64,000 bases of DNA from Lysinibacillus piscis (GCF_026012395.1 NZ_BRZA01000001.1:992001-1056000); one strand, 5' to 3'. Positions 1-9,267 are shown, counted from the stretch's first letter. The notes: generated from the letters alone by a model not told the origin. Program-made: numbers and translations.

Positions 1-231
1 TAATCCTTTATCTGTTGTTTCACGATTATAGATGGAGATAACGGCTGTCGTAAATGCTCCTCCCACTACTAAATATAAAAAGTTCGGGATTGTATAGGCT
101 GTGAAAATGCTATCTGCTATATGTGTACTACCATATTGATAACTAATAATCACTTCACGTAAAAAACCGAAAACACGTGCAACAATGTTAATAATCGTTA
201 CAGCGCCAATGATTTTTATAAATCGATTCAT
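1..231 (-). CDS. MurJ-like lipid-linked oligosaccharide flippase, N-terminal part
   Basis: Only the first 77 codons are in the window; the gene runs off the left edge. The translation begins MNRFIKIIGAVTIINIVARV and continues with FGFLREVIISYQYG, then ADSIFTAYTIPNFL. This is the characteristic start of the MurJ/MviN branch of the MOP flippase superfamily: first membrane helix, RxxG(F)xRE and a second helix. The ATG overlaps the stop of the upstream glycosyltransferase in an ATGA, so it should be co-translated with that gene and csaB. It may flip the undecaprenyl-linked wall-polymer precursor rather than lipid II, because of its partners. That role is inference; family membership is well supported. 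Confidence 0.85.
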   Translation of the reverse strand, partial: MNRFIKIIGAVTIINIVARVFGFLREVIISYQYGSTHIADSIFTAYTIPNFLYLVVGGAFTTAVISIYNRETTDKGL

Positions 232-1328
232 AAACCATTCCCACCTTTAATGGCCGATTCATAAATCGCAATACAGCGAGCCGTTATATTTTTTTCATCA
301 TGAATCGCTAAAACATGGTCAACTGCCTGACGATTCATATACTGTTCTTTTGATGTATTCATCGCACGTAGCATCTCCTCAGATAGAGCCATTGCATTTT
401 TTGGCTCCACTAAATGCCCCGCACCTTCCCCAAGCAGTGAGGTTAATCCTCCCACACTGGAAGCAATGACAGGTGTATCTGTCGCTAAAGCCTCTAATGC
501 CACCAAGCCAAACCCTTCTAAATGAGATGGTAAGACAAAAACATCACAAGCATTAAAATATTGAATAAGCTCTTGTTGTTTGACTGGATTAATGAATTTG
601 ACGTCTTCGCTTACTAATGGTTGCAATGAATGGACAAAATTTTCATCTCGTCTTGAGCCTACAATCATTAATTCCATCGGGCGAGCTACTTTCGTTTTTA
701 ACATTTGAAAGGCTTGTAATAGCTCTTCTACCCCTTTTTGCTGAATGACATTCCCTACAAAAAGGAAAATAAATGGCTCAGAGGCTAATTGAAGTTTTTG
801 ACGAGCTTCTTCTTGACTACTATTGACAAAAATTTCTCGATTCACACCCATACTAACAACTGAAATTTTTGAACGCTCAATGCCAAAGTCTTGCTCAATT
901 TGTTCAGCAAGAACAGGGCCCGCAGCAATAATATGTTCACTTTCCTGTAAAATTGTTGCAGTCCAGTTACGGATTTTCGCATTTTTCTTCGCCATACGCT
1001 CAATATCGCCGCCATGTGATGTGACAATGTACGGAATACCAAACATTTTTTTGAGCAATAATGACAACATACCTGAAGGAAAAACATAGTGTGCATGTGT
1101 CAAATCGATGGATTTACGATATTTTATGCCCTTCACTATAGTTTTCCAAGCCCATTTTGTATATTTCAAAATCGTATTTTTCTTACCTGTTGCTGGATTT
1201 GTATTCGCTGCTACTTCTACATCTACTCCAGCTTTTTCTAATGCTGTTACTTGATTTTTCACAAAAATACCGAATGATAGATGGTCAGATGTTGGATACA
1301 TATTACTAATGACGAGTATTTTTTTCAT
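228..1328 (-). CDS. GT4 family glycosyltransferase
   Basis: A 366-residue GT-B glycosyltransferase. The start is set at the ATG of MKKILVISNMYPTSDH, because this ATG overlaps the csaB stop in an ATGA; the open frame extends 33 codons further but those lie inside csaB. The N-terminal domain shows HAHYVFPSG and VTSHGGD, typical acceptor-side motifs. The C-terminal donor domain shows FLFVGNVIQQKGVEELLQAF and the EGFGLVALEALA segment that carries the GT4 E-x7-E signature. No signal peptide, so it is cytosolic or membrane-associated. Lying between csaB and a flippase gene, it probably extends the secondary cell-wall polymer on its lipid carrier. The sugar cannot be read from sequence. Confidence 0.85.
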   Translation of the reverse strand: MKKILVISNMYPTSDHLSFGIFVKNQVTALEKAGVDVEVAANTNPATGKKNTILKYTKWAWKTIVKGIKYRKSIDLTHAHYVFPSGMLSLLLKKMFGIPYIVTSHGGDIERMAKKNAKIRNWTATILQESEHIIAAGPVLAEQIEQDFGIERSKISVVSMGVNREIFVNSSQEEARQKLQLASEPFIFLFVGNVIQQKGVEELLQAFQMLKTKVARPMELMIVGSRRDENFVHSLQPLVSEDVKFINPVKQQELIQYFNACDVFVLPSHLEGFGLVALEALATDTPVIASSVGGLTSLLGEGAGHLVEPKNAMALSEEMLRAMNTSKEQYMNRQAVDHVLAIHDEKNITARCIAIYESAIKGGNGL

Positions 1329-2470
1329 AGACGTTTCACTGCCTTCTTCATTAATTCCTGACCAGACATGGCCTCTTGATGAATTTGAGTTGCAATTTGT
1401 TTCGTCTCTGCAATAGATTGCTGCCAATTGCTACTGAGTTTCTCAACAACTGTAGCTAGTGCCTGTTCATCTTTTTCGATATCCTGCATTTGCAAGCAAC
1501 GATCCGATGCCCCTACAAAGGACATAAAATCTTGCACCTTCGTATGATAAGAAACAGCAATAATCGGCGTTTCCGCATCTGTTGCCAAAATCAATGAATG
1601 GAGACGTGTACCAATGATAATATCTTGTGTCTCGGCTACTTCTAATAGTCGCTCTGGTACTAAATTTTCGCCAATAATCGTTGTTTGGTCAGGATACTGC
1701 ATTTTTTTCTGAATATCCTTTGTCACCGTCACATCTTGTGGAAATTTCGTTGCGAAAAATGTAATGTGTGTATGATGTTGTGCAATCACTTGGTCTAAAT
1801 TTTTAGCCATGCCTGTTACATAGGCATCGTATTTTTTCGTGTCACCCTCTGGCCAATAATTTGCATTATAAAATGGCACTGCCGATACACCGATTTTAAC
1901 AGGCTTGTCAGCGTAATGATGACGCTCCTTCTTTAATGTAAAAGCTGGATCACCAATAATTTCAATTGGCTTTTTAACCCCAATGCTTTCTAATAGCTTT
2001 TTCGATTCTGGATCACGTACAGAAATATTTGCTGCATAGTGACACATCATTCGAATACTTACTTTTCCTGACAGCGTATCAAGTGGACCTGCTCCACACC
2101 CATAAATCACATAAGGAACATTACTACGCTTTGCCATCATGGCATATGTTCCATAAAGGTGTGCCTCACGTTTATAAAAATCCATTAAAATACCGCCCCC
2201 ACCAATAATAAGAAGGTCGAAGGTCGATACATATTCTTTATTATTTTTGTACGTGTGGATAAATGTTTTAACTAAATTACTCTTGCGATAATATAACGGA
2301 TAGCTATGTACACCGTAACGCTCGGATGTTTGCTGTGTGTTATTACTAAATACGGTGATATCATCATTCGTTACAGAAAATGTTTGTTTTACTTGTTGAA
2401 GAATGCCGTATAATATGGACTCATCTCCATTATTATCATTGCCGTAATTCCCCACAATGCCTATTTTCAT
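1325..2470 (-). CDS. csaB: CsaB polysaccharide pyruvyl transferase
   Basis: This 381-residue protein matches the polysaccharide pyruvyl transferase family. It starts MKIGIVGNYGNDNNGDE, has the glycine-rich segment LLIIGGGGILMDF and the late block TRLHSLILATDAETPIIAVSYHTKV, which is typical of CsaB. In Bacillus anthracis, Paenibacillus alvei and Thermus, CsaB adds ketal-pyruvate to ManNAc in the secondary cell-wall polymer, creating the ligand for SLH domains. The nine SLH proteins in this window fit that role. I chose the ATG at 2470 over the TTG one codon upstream; an AAAGGA ribosome site lies about 9 bases before it. It heads an ATGA-coupled chain with the GT4 and flippase genes. Confidence 0.92.
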   Translation of the reverse strand: MKIGIVGNYGNDNNGDESILYGILQQVKQTFSVTNDDITVFSNNTQQTSERYGVHSYPLYYRKSNLVKTFIHTYKNNKEYVSTFDLLIIGGGGILMDFYKREAHLYGTYAMMAKRSNVPYVIYGCGAGPLDTLSGKVSIRMMCHYAANISVRDPESKKLLESIGVKKPIEIIGDPAFTLKKERHHYADKPVKIGVSAVPFYNANYWPEGDTKKYDAYVTGMAKNLDQVIAQHHTHITFFATKFPQDVTVTKDIQKKMQYPDQTTIIGENLVPERLLEVAETQDIIIGTRLHSLILATDAETPIIAVSYHTKVQDFMSFVGASDRCLQMQDIEKDEQALATVVEKLSSNWQQSIAETKQIATQIHQEAMSGQELMKKAVKRL

Positions 2471-2547
2471 CAAAAAACATCCTTTATCTTTTTAATACTG
2501 TGATTATATCATAATTGTGTTTAACTTTTATGCTTATATAGAGAGAA

Positions 2548-2581
2548 AGCGACTTCACCACACTATCATGATGAAGCCGCT
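2548..2581 (-). terminator. Rho-independent terminator of the phosphodiester glycosidase-like gene
   Basis: Arms at 2549-2557 and 2572-2580 form a 9-bp stem with one G-T wobble when read on the minus strand, followed by TTTCTCTC. It lies just downstream of the stop at 2650 and upstream of csaB, so csaB should have its own promoter or depend on read-through. Confidence 0.6.
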
Positions 2582-2649
2582 CATCTTTATCCTGTATGAA
2601 CAGGCTGTCAAATCCAATTGATGAAACTAACAATCAGTAGAGGTTCACT

Positions 2650-4914
2650 TTATCGTTGAATGGCTCTATATAAGAATAGACCGAAATGTGCCCGACTAAT
2701 CGCTTCGTTTGGTTTATATATATTTCCTTTATAACCTGTTGTAATATTATTAGCTGCTAACTGCTGTACAAAGCTATATGCCCAGTGATCCTTTGGCACA
2801 TCTTTAAAGTTCATTGTACTTGTCCCTTTTAGTTGATAAGCTAATGCTACAATTTTTGCCATCTGTGCTCGTGTTAACGTACCATTTGGATCGAAGGTTT
2901 GATCGCCTTTACCACTCATAATACCCGCTTCTACAACTGCCGCAATTTGCTTATAGTATGTGTGGTTAGCTGGTACATCTTTCAAACTTGGATTTTTTAC
3001 ATTCGTTACATCTAAACCAAGTGCTCGACTAATAATAACAGCCGCATGTGCACGCGTTAATTTATCATCTGGTCTAAATGTACCGTCTGCTTGTCCTGTA
3101 ATAATTTTATTGTTCGTTAAATACTCAATTTCTTTATAGTACATATAGTTAGTTGGAATATCTTTAAATAGAGCTGGTTTAGCAACAGTAACGGCCGCTT
3201 CAACACTTTTTGTTCCTAGTGTGGCAATGACCTTACCCGTTGTTGCAGGGTTCTGTGCAGTAAATTTACCAGCACTTGTGATTGTGCCGATATTGCCTTC
3301 CACTGACCATTTGACCTGTGAAGCATCATAGACAATCGCTTTTCCTGCCTCATCTTTTGCATCTACTTTAAAGGCAACTGTGTCACCAGCGTTTACCGTT
3401 TTAGCGTTTGGCGCAAGTGTCATTGTTGTTGGTGCATCTACTGTTTTCACTTGGAATGATTGTAGAGGCTCTCCATCATAATTGATATAAATGCGCCCGT
3501 CTCCTGCCTGTGTCGCTGTATAGCTTGAACCATTCACAGTCAATGACGGATTCTCTGAAGTTAGTGAGATACGCCCATCGATTGGTAATGTCGTATAATT
3601 ATCATCTAAAACATACTGTACTGCTATAGTAGACGAAGCTCCTACTAAAAGTGTTGCATAGTCTGTGCTATTTGTGTATTTCACATGTGTTGCTTTGCCA
3701 TCTGGTGCTGTACTAACAGCTAACAATGTCGCAGATACAAGGCGCTGTGTATTACCAGAGTTAGATGGTAAATTCGCCAATACCACGTTATTGCTACCAT
3801 AATTACGAATACCCATCGTTGTAGAACCACCACCATCGAGGTTAATCGCATTTTCGACACCAAGCGATACTAAATAGTTGGCAAGCTGGACCATATTCAT
3901 ACCCTTACTATGATTTTGAAGTCCATCCACTGTGATGAAATGCACTGTTTGTCCATTATTGCTTGTCGCTACAACTGTACGTGGTGCAATTAATTTAGCA
4001 CGTGAACTAGAAGTACTCATCATAATATACGGTTTTTTATCTTTCACTAAATATGGACCACTTGCTAAAATAAATTGCGCATCCTGCCATGAATTATCAA
4101 TTGAAAAATTGACACTTAACTCATCCCCTACTGCAATTTGACCCAACTTGCTATGCCAATCTCCACCTTGTGCTGACACAACAAAGCCATTTGGAGGAAT
4201 CGTTACTTTTTCTTTTGAACCGTATGGCGTAATTTGTGTTACTTTTCCTGTTAATGTTTGACCGAAACGATTTTCAGTTACTGGCTCACCTGTATCTACA
4301 ACAATTTCAAAGCCATATTCATTCGTGTCTGTCGTTTTACTATAAAACTGTGGTGTGTAGATAATTGATTCATAAATATTACGAACACGATTCATTCCTG
4401 ACATTTCATAACTCGTCCCATTATGAGAAAGTGTTACATCAAAATCGAAATAATCAATTCGTCCACGCCCATCAGCCGTCATACCAAATGCTGTTGGGAC
4501 ATTCATATATTCATCAGCGCCGCTTGATACGACACCGCCATTGATAATCACATTATTTTGAGCAAGTAAAAACAATGGATATCCCTCTGACATATTAAAG
4601 AAGCTCGCATTAATAGCTCCTACTACTCGATTTCCTTCACGTGAATAACGATTCGCATTCGCTACTGTCGACTCTTTCCCATTAACCTTTGCAGGCAAGC
4701 CAAGCTGTACCTGTGTCAGTGGATCCTCTACATTCATAATCAGATGATTAATCGAATTGGTCGCTCCATCATTGTATGTATATTGTTTATACTGTACACC
4801 TTTGGATACTGGATAATCCTTTTTTACCGTTTGCGCTGCATAAGCACTCAGTGGGCTTATAACCATTGACATAATCACAACTAAAAACAATAATTTTTTT
4901 GTCATTCTTTTCAT
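2650..4914 (-). CDS. Secreted phosphodiester glycosidase-like protein with three C-terminal SLH domains
   Basis: 754 residues with a signal peptide (MKRMTKKLLFLVVIMSMVIS, ending near SAYAA). Residues of about 90-400 form a phosphodiester glycosidase (NAGPA/DUF2233) domain. Its hallmark is NAINLDGGGSTTM near residue 360, with GAINASFF earlier. A short Ig-like (Big2-type) domain follows around 500-580. Three SLH repeats occupy about 583-754, each ending in a motif like LTRAQMAKIV. The family cleaves sugar-phosphodiester links, and bacterial members are often tied to exopolysaccharide or wall glycopolymer metabolism, so a wall-polymer substrate is plausible but unproven. SLH domains should hold it on the pyruvylated wall polymer. 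It is divergent from the glucosaminidase gene. The ribosome site is weak. Confidence 0.85.
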   Translation of the reverse strand: MKRMTKKLLFLVVIMSMVISPLSAYAAQTVKKDYPVSKGVQYKQYTYNDGATNSINHLIMNVEDPLTQVQLGLPAKVNGKESTVANANRYSREGNRVVGAINASFFNMSEGYPLFLLAQNNVIINGGVVSSGADEYMNVPTAFGMTADGRGRIDYFDFDVTLSHNGTSYEMSGMNRVRNIYESIIYTPQFYSKTTDTNEYGFEIVVDTGEPVTENRFGQTLTGKVTQITPYGSKEKVTIPPNGFVVSAQGGDWHSKLGQIAVGDELSVNFSIDNSWQDAQFILASGPYLVKDKKPYIMMSTSSSRAKLIAPRTVVATSNNGQTVHFITVDGLQNHSKGMNMVQLANYLVSLGVENAINLDGGGSTTMGIRNYGSNNVVLANLPSNSGNTQRLVSATLLAVSTAPDGKATHVKYTNSTDYATLLVGASSTIAVQYVLDDNYTTLPIDGRISLTSENPSLTVNGSSYTATQAGDGRIYINYDGEPLQSFQVKTVDAPTTMTLAPNAKTVNAGDTVAFKVDAKDEAGKAIVYDASQVKWSVEGNIGTITSAGKFTAQNPATTGKVIATLGTKSVEAAVTVAKPALFKDIPTNYMYYKEIEYLTNNKIITGQADGTFRPDDKLTRAHAAVIISRALGLDVTNVKNPSLKDVPANHTYYKQIAAVVEAGIMSGKGDQTFDPNGTLTRAQMAKIVALAYQLKGTSTMNFKDVPKDHWAYSFVQQLAANNITTGYKGNIYKPNEAISRAHFGLFLYRAIQR

Positions 4915-5152
4915 TGATAGATTGCTCTGAAAAATATAGAGCCTTCACTCTCCCTTCAACTATTTTACTTCTATAACATTATCAAAAATATGTCAAAATA
5001 GCTATGGAACATTTAAGCTATTTTGATATGTCATATAATCGACAAAAGTTCAATATTTTATAGTAGAACTATTTCTATATTTGGCTCCTTTGTCTCTTAT
5101 CCTCATACTCGAACTTTGTTAAAATAGTGTAGAAGTTTAGGAGGATACTAAT

Positions 5153-7096
5153 ATGAAAAAACTATCGATTATTATGACGCTAATGATAAGCATTTGTTTC
5201 TTAGGCTGGCAACCGTCACAAGTATTTGCAGATGAATTGACTGGTCATACACATGAACAAGGACTTCGATATTTAATCTCCAAAAATGCACTCATGCAAG
5301 ACGTAAAAGGAAGCTATCGTCCAGGTGACAATGTCACACGTGGGGAATTTGCTTCTTATTTAGCAAAATCATTAGCATTACCAACAAAAAATACGATCGA
5401 CTTTACAGATGTGCCAGATACCTATTTATATGCTAAAGATATTCAATTAGCTGCTTCAGCTGGCATCATTACAGGCTATGTAGATGGTTCATTTAAACCT
5501 GATACGGCTATTTCACGACAGCATATGGCGGTGATGTTAGAAAGAGCGATTAATTATTTACACATCCCTAAAGGATCCACTACGATTAAATTTAAAGACG
5601 AGGCATCTATCATTAAGGACTATCGTTCAGCGGTAGCAACTGGTGCACAATTAGGCATCATTGTAGGCTCTGACGGTCATTTCATGCCAACGAAAAATGC
5701 GACAATTGGACAAGCTGCCACGTTTATTTATCGTCTAATGCAATTACAAGAAACACCACCTGAGGAATTGCCAACACCGATTCCACCAGCACCAACGCCA
5801 ACACCACCTGTTGAAGTACCTGCATATATGGTGAAGAGCATTGTCAACGGTGAGCTAGTAGGCACACAAGGCTTTACTAGTTTTGAAGAAGCTAGCAAGG
5901 CCGCAAGTCAGGCGACACAGGTTATTGTGGTGAAGGATAAAATTATGAAAATGACAGCTGGCTATGCGGTCACAAATAATTACGTCACGTTAAACTCAGA
6001 ATCGCTGAAAGATCAAATCGCGATTGCAGCGAATACAGAGATGGAATATATCAGCAGTGATGCGACACAAGTAAAAGTGAATATAGCTGGTCATATAGGC
6101 TATGTAAAACAAACTGATGTGACATTAATTCCATTTGCGATGAGTAAAGGTCGCTCCTATTATTCAAATGAAAATGGGGAAATTAAACATACACTTTATG
6201 ATTATACAACGAATAAATATAATGCTAGCTACACCTATGGTAAAGCGCCTGCATTTATGCAAAAAGGTGAAAAATACTATAGTTGGGATGGCATTCACTT
6301 TTCTCTTGCAGATGGCTCACCAAAAGGAGAAGTATATAACTACTATCAATTTTTGCCTATACGCTCTAAAACACAATATACAGCAGAAGAAATAGACGCT
6401 TATATTATGACGAAGCTAACTGAATTAGAAAGTTCAGGACTTTCTATTTATAAAGATGCAACAACGAAAAGTAAGCTCATCGGTTTAGGTAGCACGTTAA
6501 AACAACTAGAAGAAGCTTCACAAATTAACGCTTTATTAATTTTATCTATGGCTCAACACGAAAGTTTATATGGCTTAAGTGATCATGCTCAAAACTTAAA
6601 TAATCTATTTGGCCTCTATGTCTTTGATGTCAATCCATTAAATAAAAACTTTGACAGTATTGCTGCCAATATTAGTGAATTAGTGGAGAAATTCCTTCAG
6701 CCGAATTACATTCAACCAGGTGGTTCACCAGGTAGAAATTTTGCTAACGGTGCTGTTATTGGCTCTAAGGCAGTCGGTTTTAATGTGAAATATGCATCAG
6801 ATCCATTTTGGGGCGCAAAAATCGCAGGTCACTATTATCGAATTGATAAAGCATTAGGTTTCAAAGATGCCAATAATCCATATACGATTGGCTTCACGAC
6901 AACAACAGGATTAAATGTACGCACAGATGCTTCGACAACAAACAGTCCACTGTTCAAATACTCACGCAGTGGTATGCCTGTCATTATTACCAATACAGAT
7001 GTTAATGGTTGGTATGAGGTACTGTCTGATCAACTAACTATGATGCCTGTCTATATTCATAAAGATTATATTCGTATTGTAGAAACAGTTAAATAG
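5153..7096 (+). CDS. SLH-anchored endo-beta-N-acetylglucosaminidase
   Basis: 647 residues with a signal peptide ending near VFADE. Three SLH repeats fill about residues 30-195 (for example GYVDGSFKPDTAISRQHMAV), then a proline-rich linker around 200-225. A central region of unclear fold follows. The glucosaminidase domain is at about 460-590 and contains LLILSMAQHESLYGLSDHA, where the glutamate is the likely catalytic acid, and NLNNLFGLYVFD. A C-terminal SH3-like repeat (TTGLNVRTDASTTNS) ends the protein. It resembles LytD/LytG-type muramidases that trim peptidoglycan glycan strands. AGGAGG stands 8 bases before the ATG. It is the only plus-strand wall hydrolase here and is followed by a clear terminator. 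Confidence 0.88.
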   Translation: MKKLSIIMTLMISICFLGWQPSQVFADELTGHTHEQGLRYLISKNALMQDVKGSYRPGDNVTRGEFASYLAKSLALPTKNTIDFTDVPDTYLYAKDIQLAASAGIITGYVDGSFKPDTAISRQHMAVMLERAINYLHIPKGSTTIKFKDEASIIKDYRSAVATGAQLGIIVGSDGHFMPTKNATIGQAATFIYRLMQLQETPPEELPTPIPPAPTPTPPVEVPAYMVKSIVNGELVGTQGFTSFEEASKAASQATQVIVVKDKIMKMTAGYAVTNNYVTLNSESLKDQIAIAANTEMEYISSDATQVKVNIAGHIGYVKQTDVTLIPFAMSKGRSYYSNENGEIKHTLYDYTTNKYNASYTYGKAPAFMQKGEKYYSWDGIHFSLADGSPKGEVYNYYQFLPIRSKTQYTAEEIDAYIMTKLTELESSGLSIYKDATTKSKLIGLGSTLKQLEEASQINALLILSMAQHESLYGLSDHAQNLNNLFGLYVFDVNPLNKNFDSIAANISELVEKFLQPNYIQPGGSPGRNFANGAVIGSKAVGFNVKYASDPFWGAKIAGHYYRIDKALGFKDANNPYTIGFTTTTGLNVRTDASTTNSPLFKYSRSGMPVIITNTDVNGWYEVLSDQLTMMPVYIHKDYIRIVETVK

Positions 7097-7196
7097 TACA
7101 AGAAAAGAGATGCCCTACTCTGTAAGGTTAAGTACAAGTAATTGTACATGAAGTCTTATTCAATAGTGTTTCATTTATACCGTTACACATTTAATG

Positions 7197-7236
7197 AAAA
7201 AGCACATTACTAAATTTCAGTGATGTGCTTTTTATT
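7197..7236 (+). terminator. Terminator of the glucosaminidase gene
   Basis: Arms at 7197-7211 and 7219-7233 pair over 15 bp with one wobble and a 7-base loop, then TATTTTG. The A-run and T-run at the two ends make it usable in both directions. Confidence 0.8.
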
Positions 7237-7467
7237 TTGACTATCCTTCTCATTTAGATTTGTTAAAAGACTAAACATTTTACAACGACGAAAAAAACAT
7301 TAGCAGAACAGTTTAGTTGAATAAAAGACGTTATGCTATCGATATTTTTTAGAAAGCAGAGTCCCTATTGTCTATCTTCCCACAATGTTATTGGGAATTG
7401 TTCGTATTTATTAAACTAACCTACTAGTATTAGATAAAGAAAAATATCTTTCATTGAATGACTTGAA

Positions 7468-7510
7468 TAAAAAACCCGAATAGCTACACTTTTTTAGTGT
7501 TCACTATTCG
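7468..7510 (-). terminator. Terminator of the VanZ-fusion gene
   Basis: On the minus strand CGAATAG (7510-7504) pairs with CTATTCG (7483-7477), with an inner ACACT/AGTGT pairing, and is followed by GG and a run of six T. It begins about 20 bases after the stop. Confidence 0.8.
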
Positions 7511-7529
7511 AGCAAGTTCAGTTTTTTAT

Positions 7530-8939
7530 TTACTGAATAGCTGATACTAAAACTTCAATTAGATAGTCTGAATCATTTACAAAGCCTGTAAAAACATATA
7601 CAGGCTGATAATAACCTTTTGTATCATAAGTATAGGTTAGGCGAACATTCGTTATCGTTAATGTATCACCTTTTTGTAAAAGGTTGTACGTGCTAAACTC
7701 TCCGTTTACCAATACATTATATGCTTGCTGTTGTGAAATTAATGGCTTTTTCGCAACCATTTCATTGTCACTGATATCAGATAATATGTCGGGTACTTGC
7801 TGATTATAAAGACTAATCATAACCAGACCTTTAGAGAAATCTTCACATGTGGATTGTAAATTCTCTGGTTCAGCTAAATCCCAACGAATTGTACGTTCAT
7901 CCTGCTGCTGATAGATAGCGTTATTCGATAATAGCCCTTCATTTTTTAACCAATTTTCTAAAAGTTGCTTTTGCTGTTTAATATCAATTTTTAGGGGGTC
8001 ATCATTTATATTATCTAATGATACAGACCAAGAACCATTTGACATGAAATAAGTTAAATAATAGGCACTTCCTTCATCGTCTTGAAATGTAAATATACGA
8101 TTAGTCCCGTCAATCCGCATGCCACCTTGTTGTTTCAAATTAAATTGTTTAGCAATAGATTGGGCAATTAATTTCCCTTTTTTTAAATCATTCACATCTT
8201 TATTGTAATAAATACATGCTTTAGGTGATTTATTGGAAAGTTCAGTTTCCAGTTGCAGCTGTATGTGTTCCATATTTTGTTTTTGTGCAGGTTTGAATGG
8301 CAGATTCCCAAATTCTTGCGCGTTATACACCACATTTGCTACGCCAAATAACGCAATAAAAACTAGTGGAATAGAAATAGCTTTCATAATCGGTATGAAT
8401 GTTAATTTTCGTTGTTCGGTCCATAGAATGAATACCATTACGATAAAGTACCCTGCTAAACTCCCAATGGTATTATGCAAAAGGTCGTCTAATTCAAAAA
8501 TCCCTTTACCTGTAATCAATTGGGAAATTTCAATACAAGTCGTGAAAGTAATTGATATGACGAGTACACGCCAAAATGATTTGTTTTTATGATGAATCAA
8601 CGGTAATAGCACACCTAATGGTACAAACATTAACATATTAAAGATGATTAATTGAAATTCACTCAGTGACCAATTATTCCATGCATTTACATAACTAGTG
8701 AATAAATTAAAATTAATCTGTCCCGTATACCTTGCCCCTCTACTAAGAGTAGTGATTCCAAACACAACAATGAACCAACAAATAAGTAAAGTGATGAAAA
8801 CGAATTTAGAAAGACGTATTGGATACTTTCCCTGATAAAACTTTCTATATATAAAGTATCCAATCATCAAGATTGCGATGATAAAAATGGAATATTTTAC
8901 ATATGGTAAAAGACCGAATACTATACTAATTAAATCCAT
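7530..8939 (-). CDS. VanZ-like membrane protein fused to a large extracytoplasmic domain
   Basis: 469 residues. The start is the ATG of MDLISIVFGLLPYVKYS, because AGGAGG sits 10 bases upstream; the upstream ATG at 8975 has no ribosome site. Residues 1 to about 200 form five or more membrane helices with VanZ features: NFNLFTSYVN, FNMLMFVPLGVLLPLI, ISQLITGKGIFELDDLLHNT. After another membrane segment the remaining 270 residues are soluble and probably outside. Their end, TYDTKGYYQPVYVFTGFVN, recalls the closing strands of PepSY/YycI-type domains, but this is only a resemblance. VanZ-family proteins are linked to teicoplanin resistance, of unclear mechanism. It is monocistronic, with its own terminator. 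Function unknown. Confidence 0.72.
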   Translation of the reverse strand: MDLISIVFGLLPYVKYSIFIIAILMIGYFIYRKFYQGKYPIRLSKFVFITLLICWFIVVFGITTLSRGARYTGQINFNLFTSYVNAWNNWSLSEFQLIIFNMLMFVPLGVLLPLIHHKNKSFWRVLVISITFTTCIEISQLITGKGIFELDDLLHNTIGSLAGYFIVMVFILWTEQRKLTFIPIMKAISIPLVFIALFGVANVVYNAQEFGNLPFKPAQKQNMEHIQLQLETELSNKSPKACIYYNKDVNDLKKGKLIAQSIAKQFNLKQQGGMRIDGTNRIFTFQDDEGSAYYLTYFMSNGSWSVSLDNINDDPLKIDIKQQKQLLENWLKNEGLLSNNAIYQQQDERTIRWDLAEPENLQSTCEDFSKGLVMISLYNQQVPDILSDISDNEMVAKKPLISQQQAYNVLVNGEFSTYNLLQKGDTLTITNVRLTYTYDTKGYYQPVYVFTGFVNDSDYLIEVLVSAIQ

Positions 8940-8984
8940 TGTAACGTAACCTCCTAAATAATTTGACTTGTTCATTGTAGCAAG

Positions 8985-9023
8985 AAAATCTTAAGGTTTT
9001 TTCATTATAAAACTTAAGATTTT
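8985..9023. repeat. Inverted repeat upstream of the VanZ-fusion gene
   Basis: AAAATCTTAAG(G)TTTT at 8985-9000 pairs with AAAACTTAAGATTTT at 9009-9023, a 15-bp stem with one bulged G. It ends about 45 bases before the start codon. It could be a leader hairpin or operator of the VanZ-fusion gene; nothing in the sequence decides this. Confidence 0.5.
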
Positions 9024-9119
9024 ATGAAGTATGTTTAGTTACTAAGTATTTAATAGGGGTTGTTATTCAACTATCGGAGGCTTTCATTGAATGTTCGTAT
9101 CCTGAAATAACCAAACTAG

Positions 9120-9181
9120 ATAAATAAAGAACCCACTGTTTTGATCAAATTTTGTTTCAAAACAGTGGGTTCTTTATTTAT
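9120..9181. terminator. Perfect 25-bp hairpin, probable bidirectional terminator
   Basis: Arms 9120-9144 and 9157-9181 are exact reverse complements over 25 bases around a 12-base loop. The stem core is AAGAACCCACTG, flanked by A/T-rich ends that would give a U-rich tail in either direction. No gene ends immediately next to it; the closest upstream minus-strand gene already has the hairpin at 9240-9267. Confidence 0.65.
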
Positions 9182-9227
9182 AAAATCAGTATTTACAACT
9201 TACATTTAATCCAGCTTTATTAAATTT

Positions 9228-9267
9228 ATAAAAATAAAAGCAGAATTAGTTCTTCAACTAATTCTGC
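9228..9267 (-). terminator. Terminator of the polymerase-like gene
   Basis: GCAGAATTAGTT (9240-9251) and AACTAATTCTGC (9256-9267) pair perfectly over 12 bp with a 4-base loop. On the minus strand TTTTATTTTTATAAA follows. It lies about 95 bases beyond the stop at 9362. Confidence 0.75.

Larger units (their letters stand above)
7097..7529. other. Convergent intergenic region between glucosaminidase and VanZ genes
   Basis: No coding region is visible in these 433 bases. They hold two terminators, one for each converging gene (listed separately), separated by about 230 AT-rich bases in which I see no further structure. Confidence 0.6.

Noticed and set aside
1329..1427. N-terminal extension of the GT4 gene upstream of MKKILVISNMYP
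   Set aside because: It lies entirely within csaB and is unlike any GT4 start; the ATGA overlap fixes the start at 1328.
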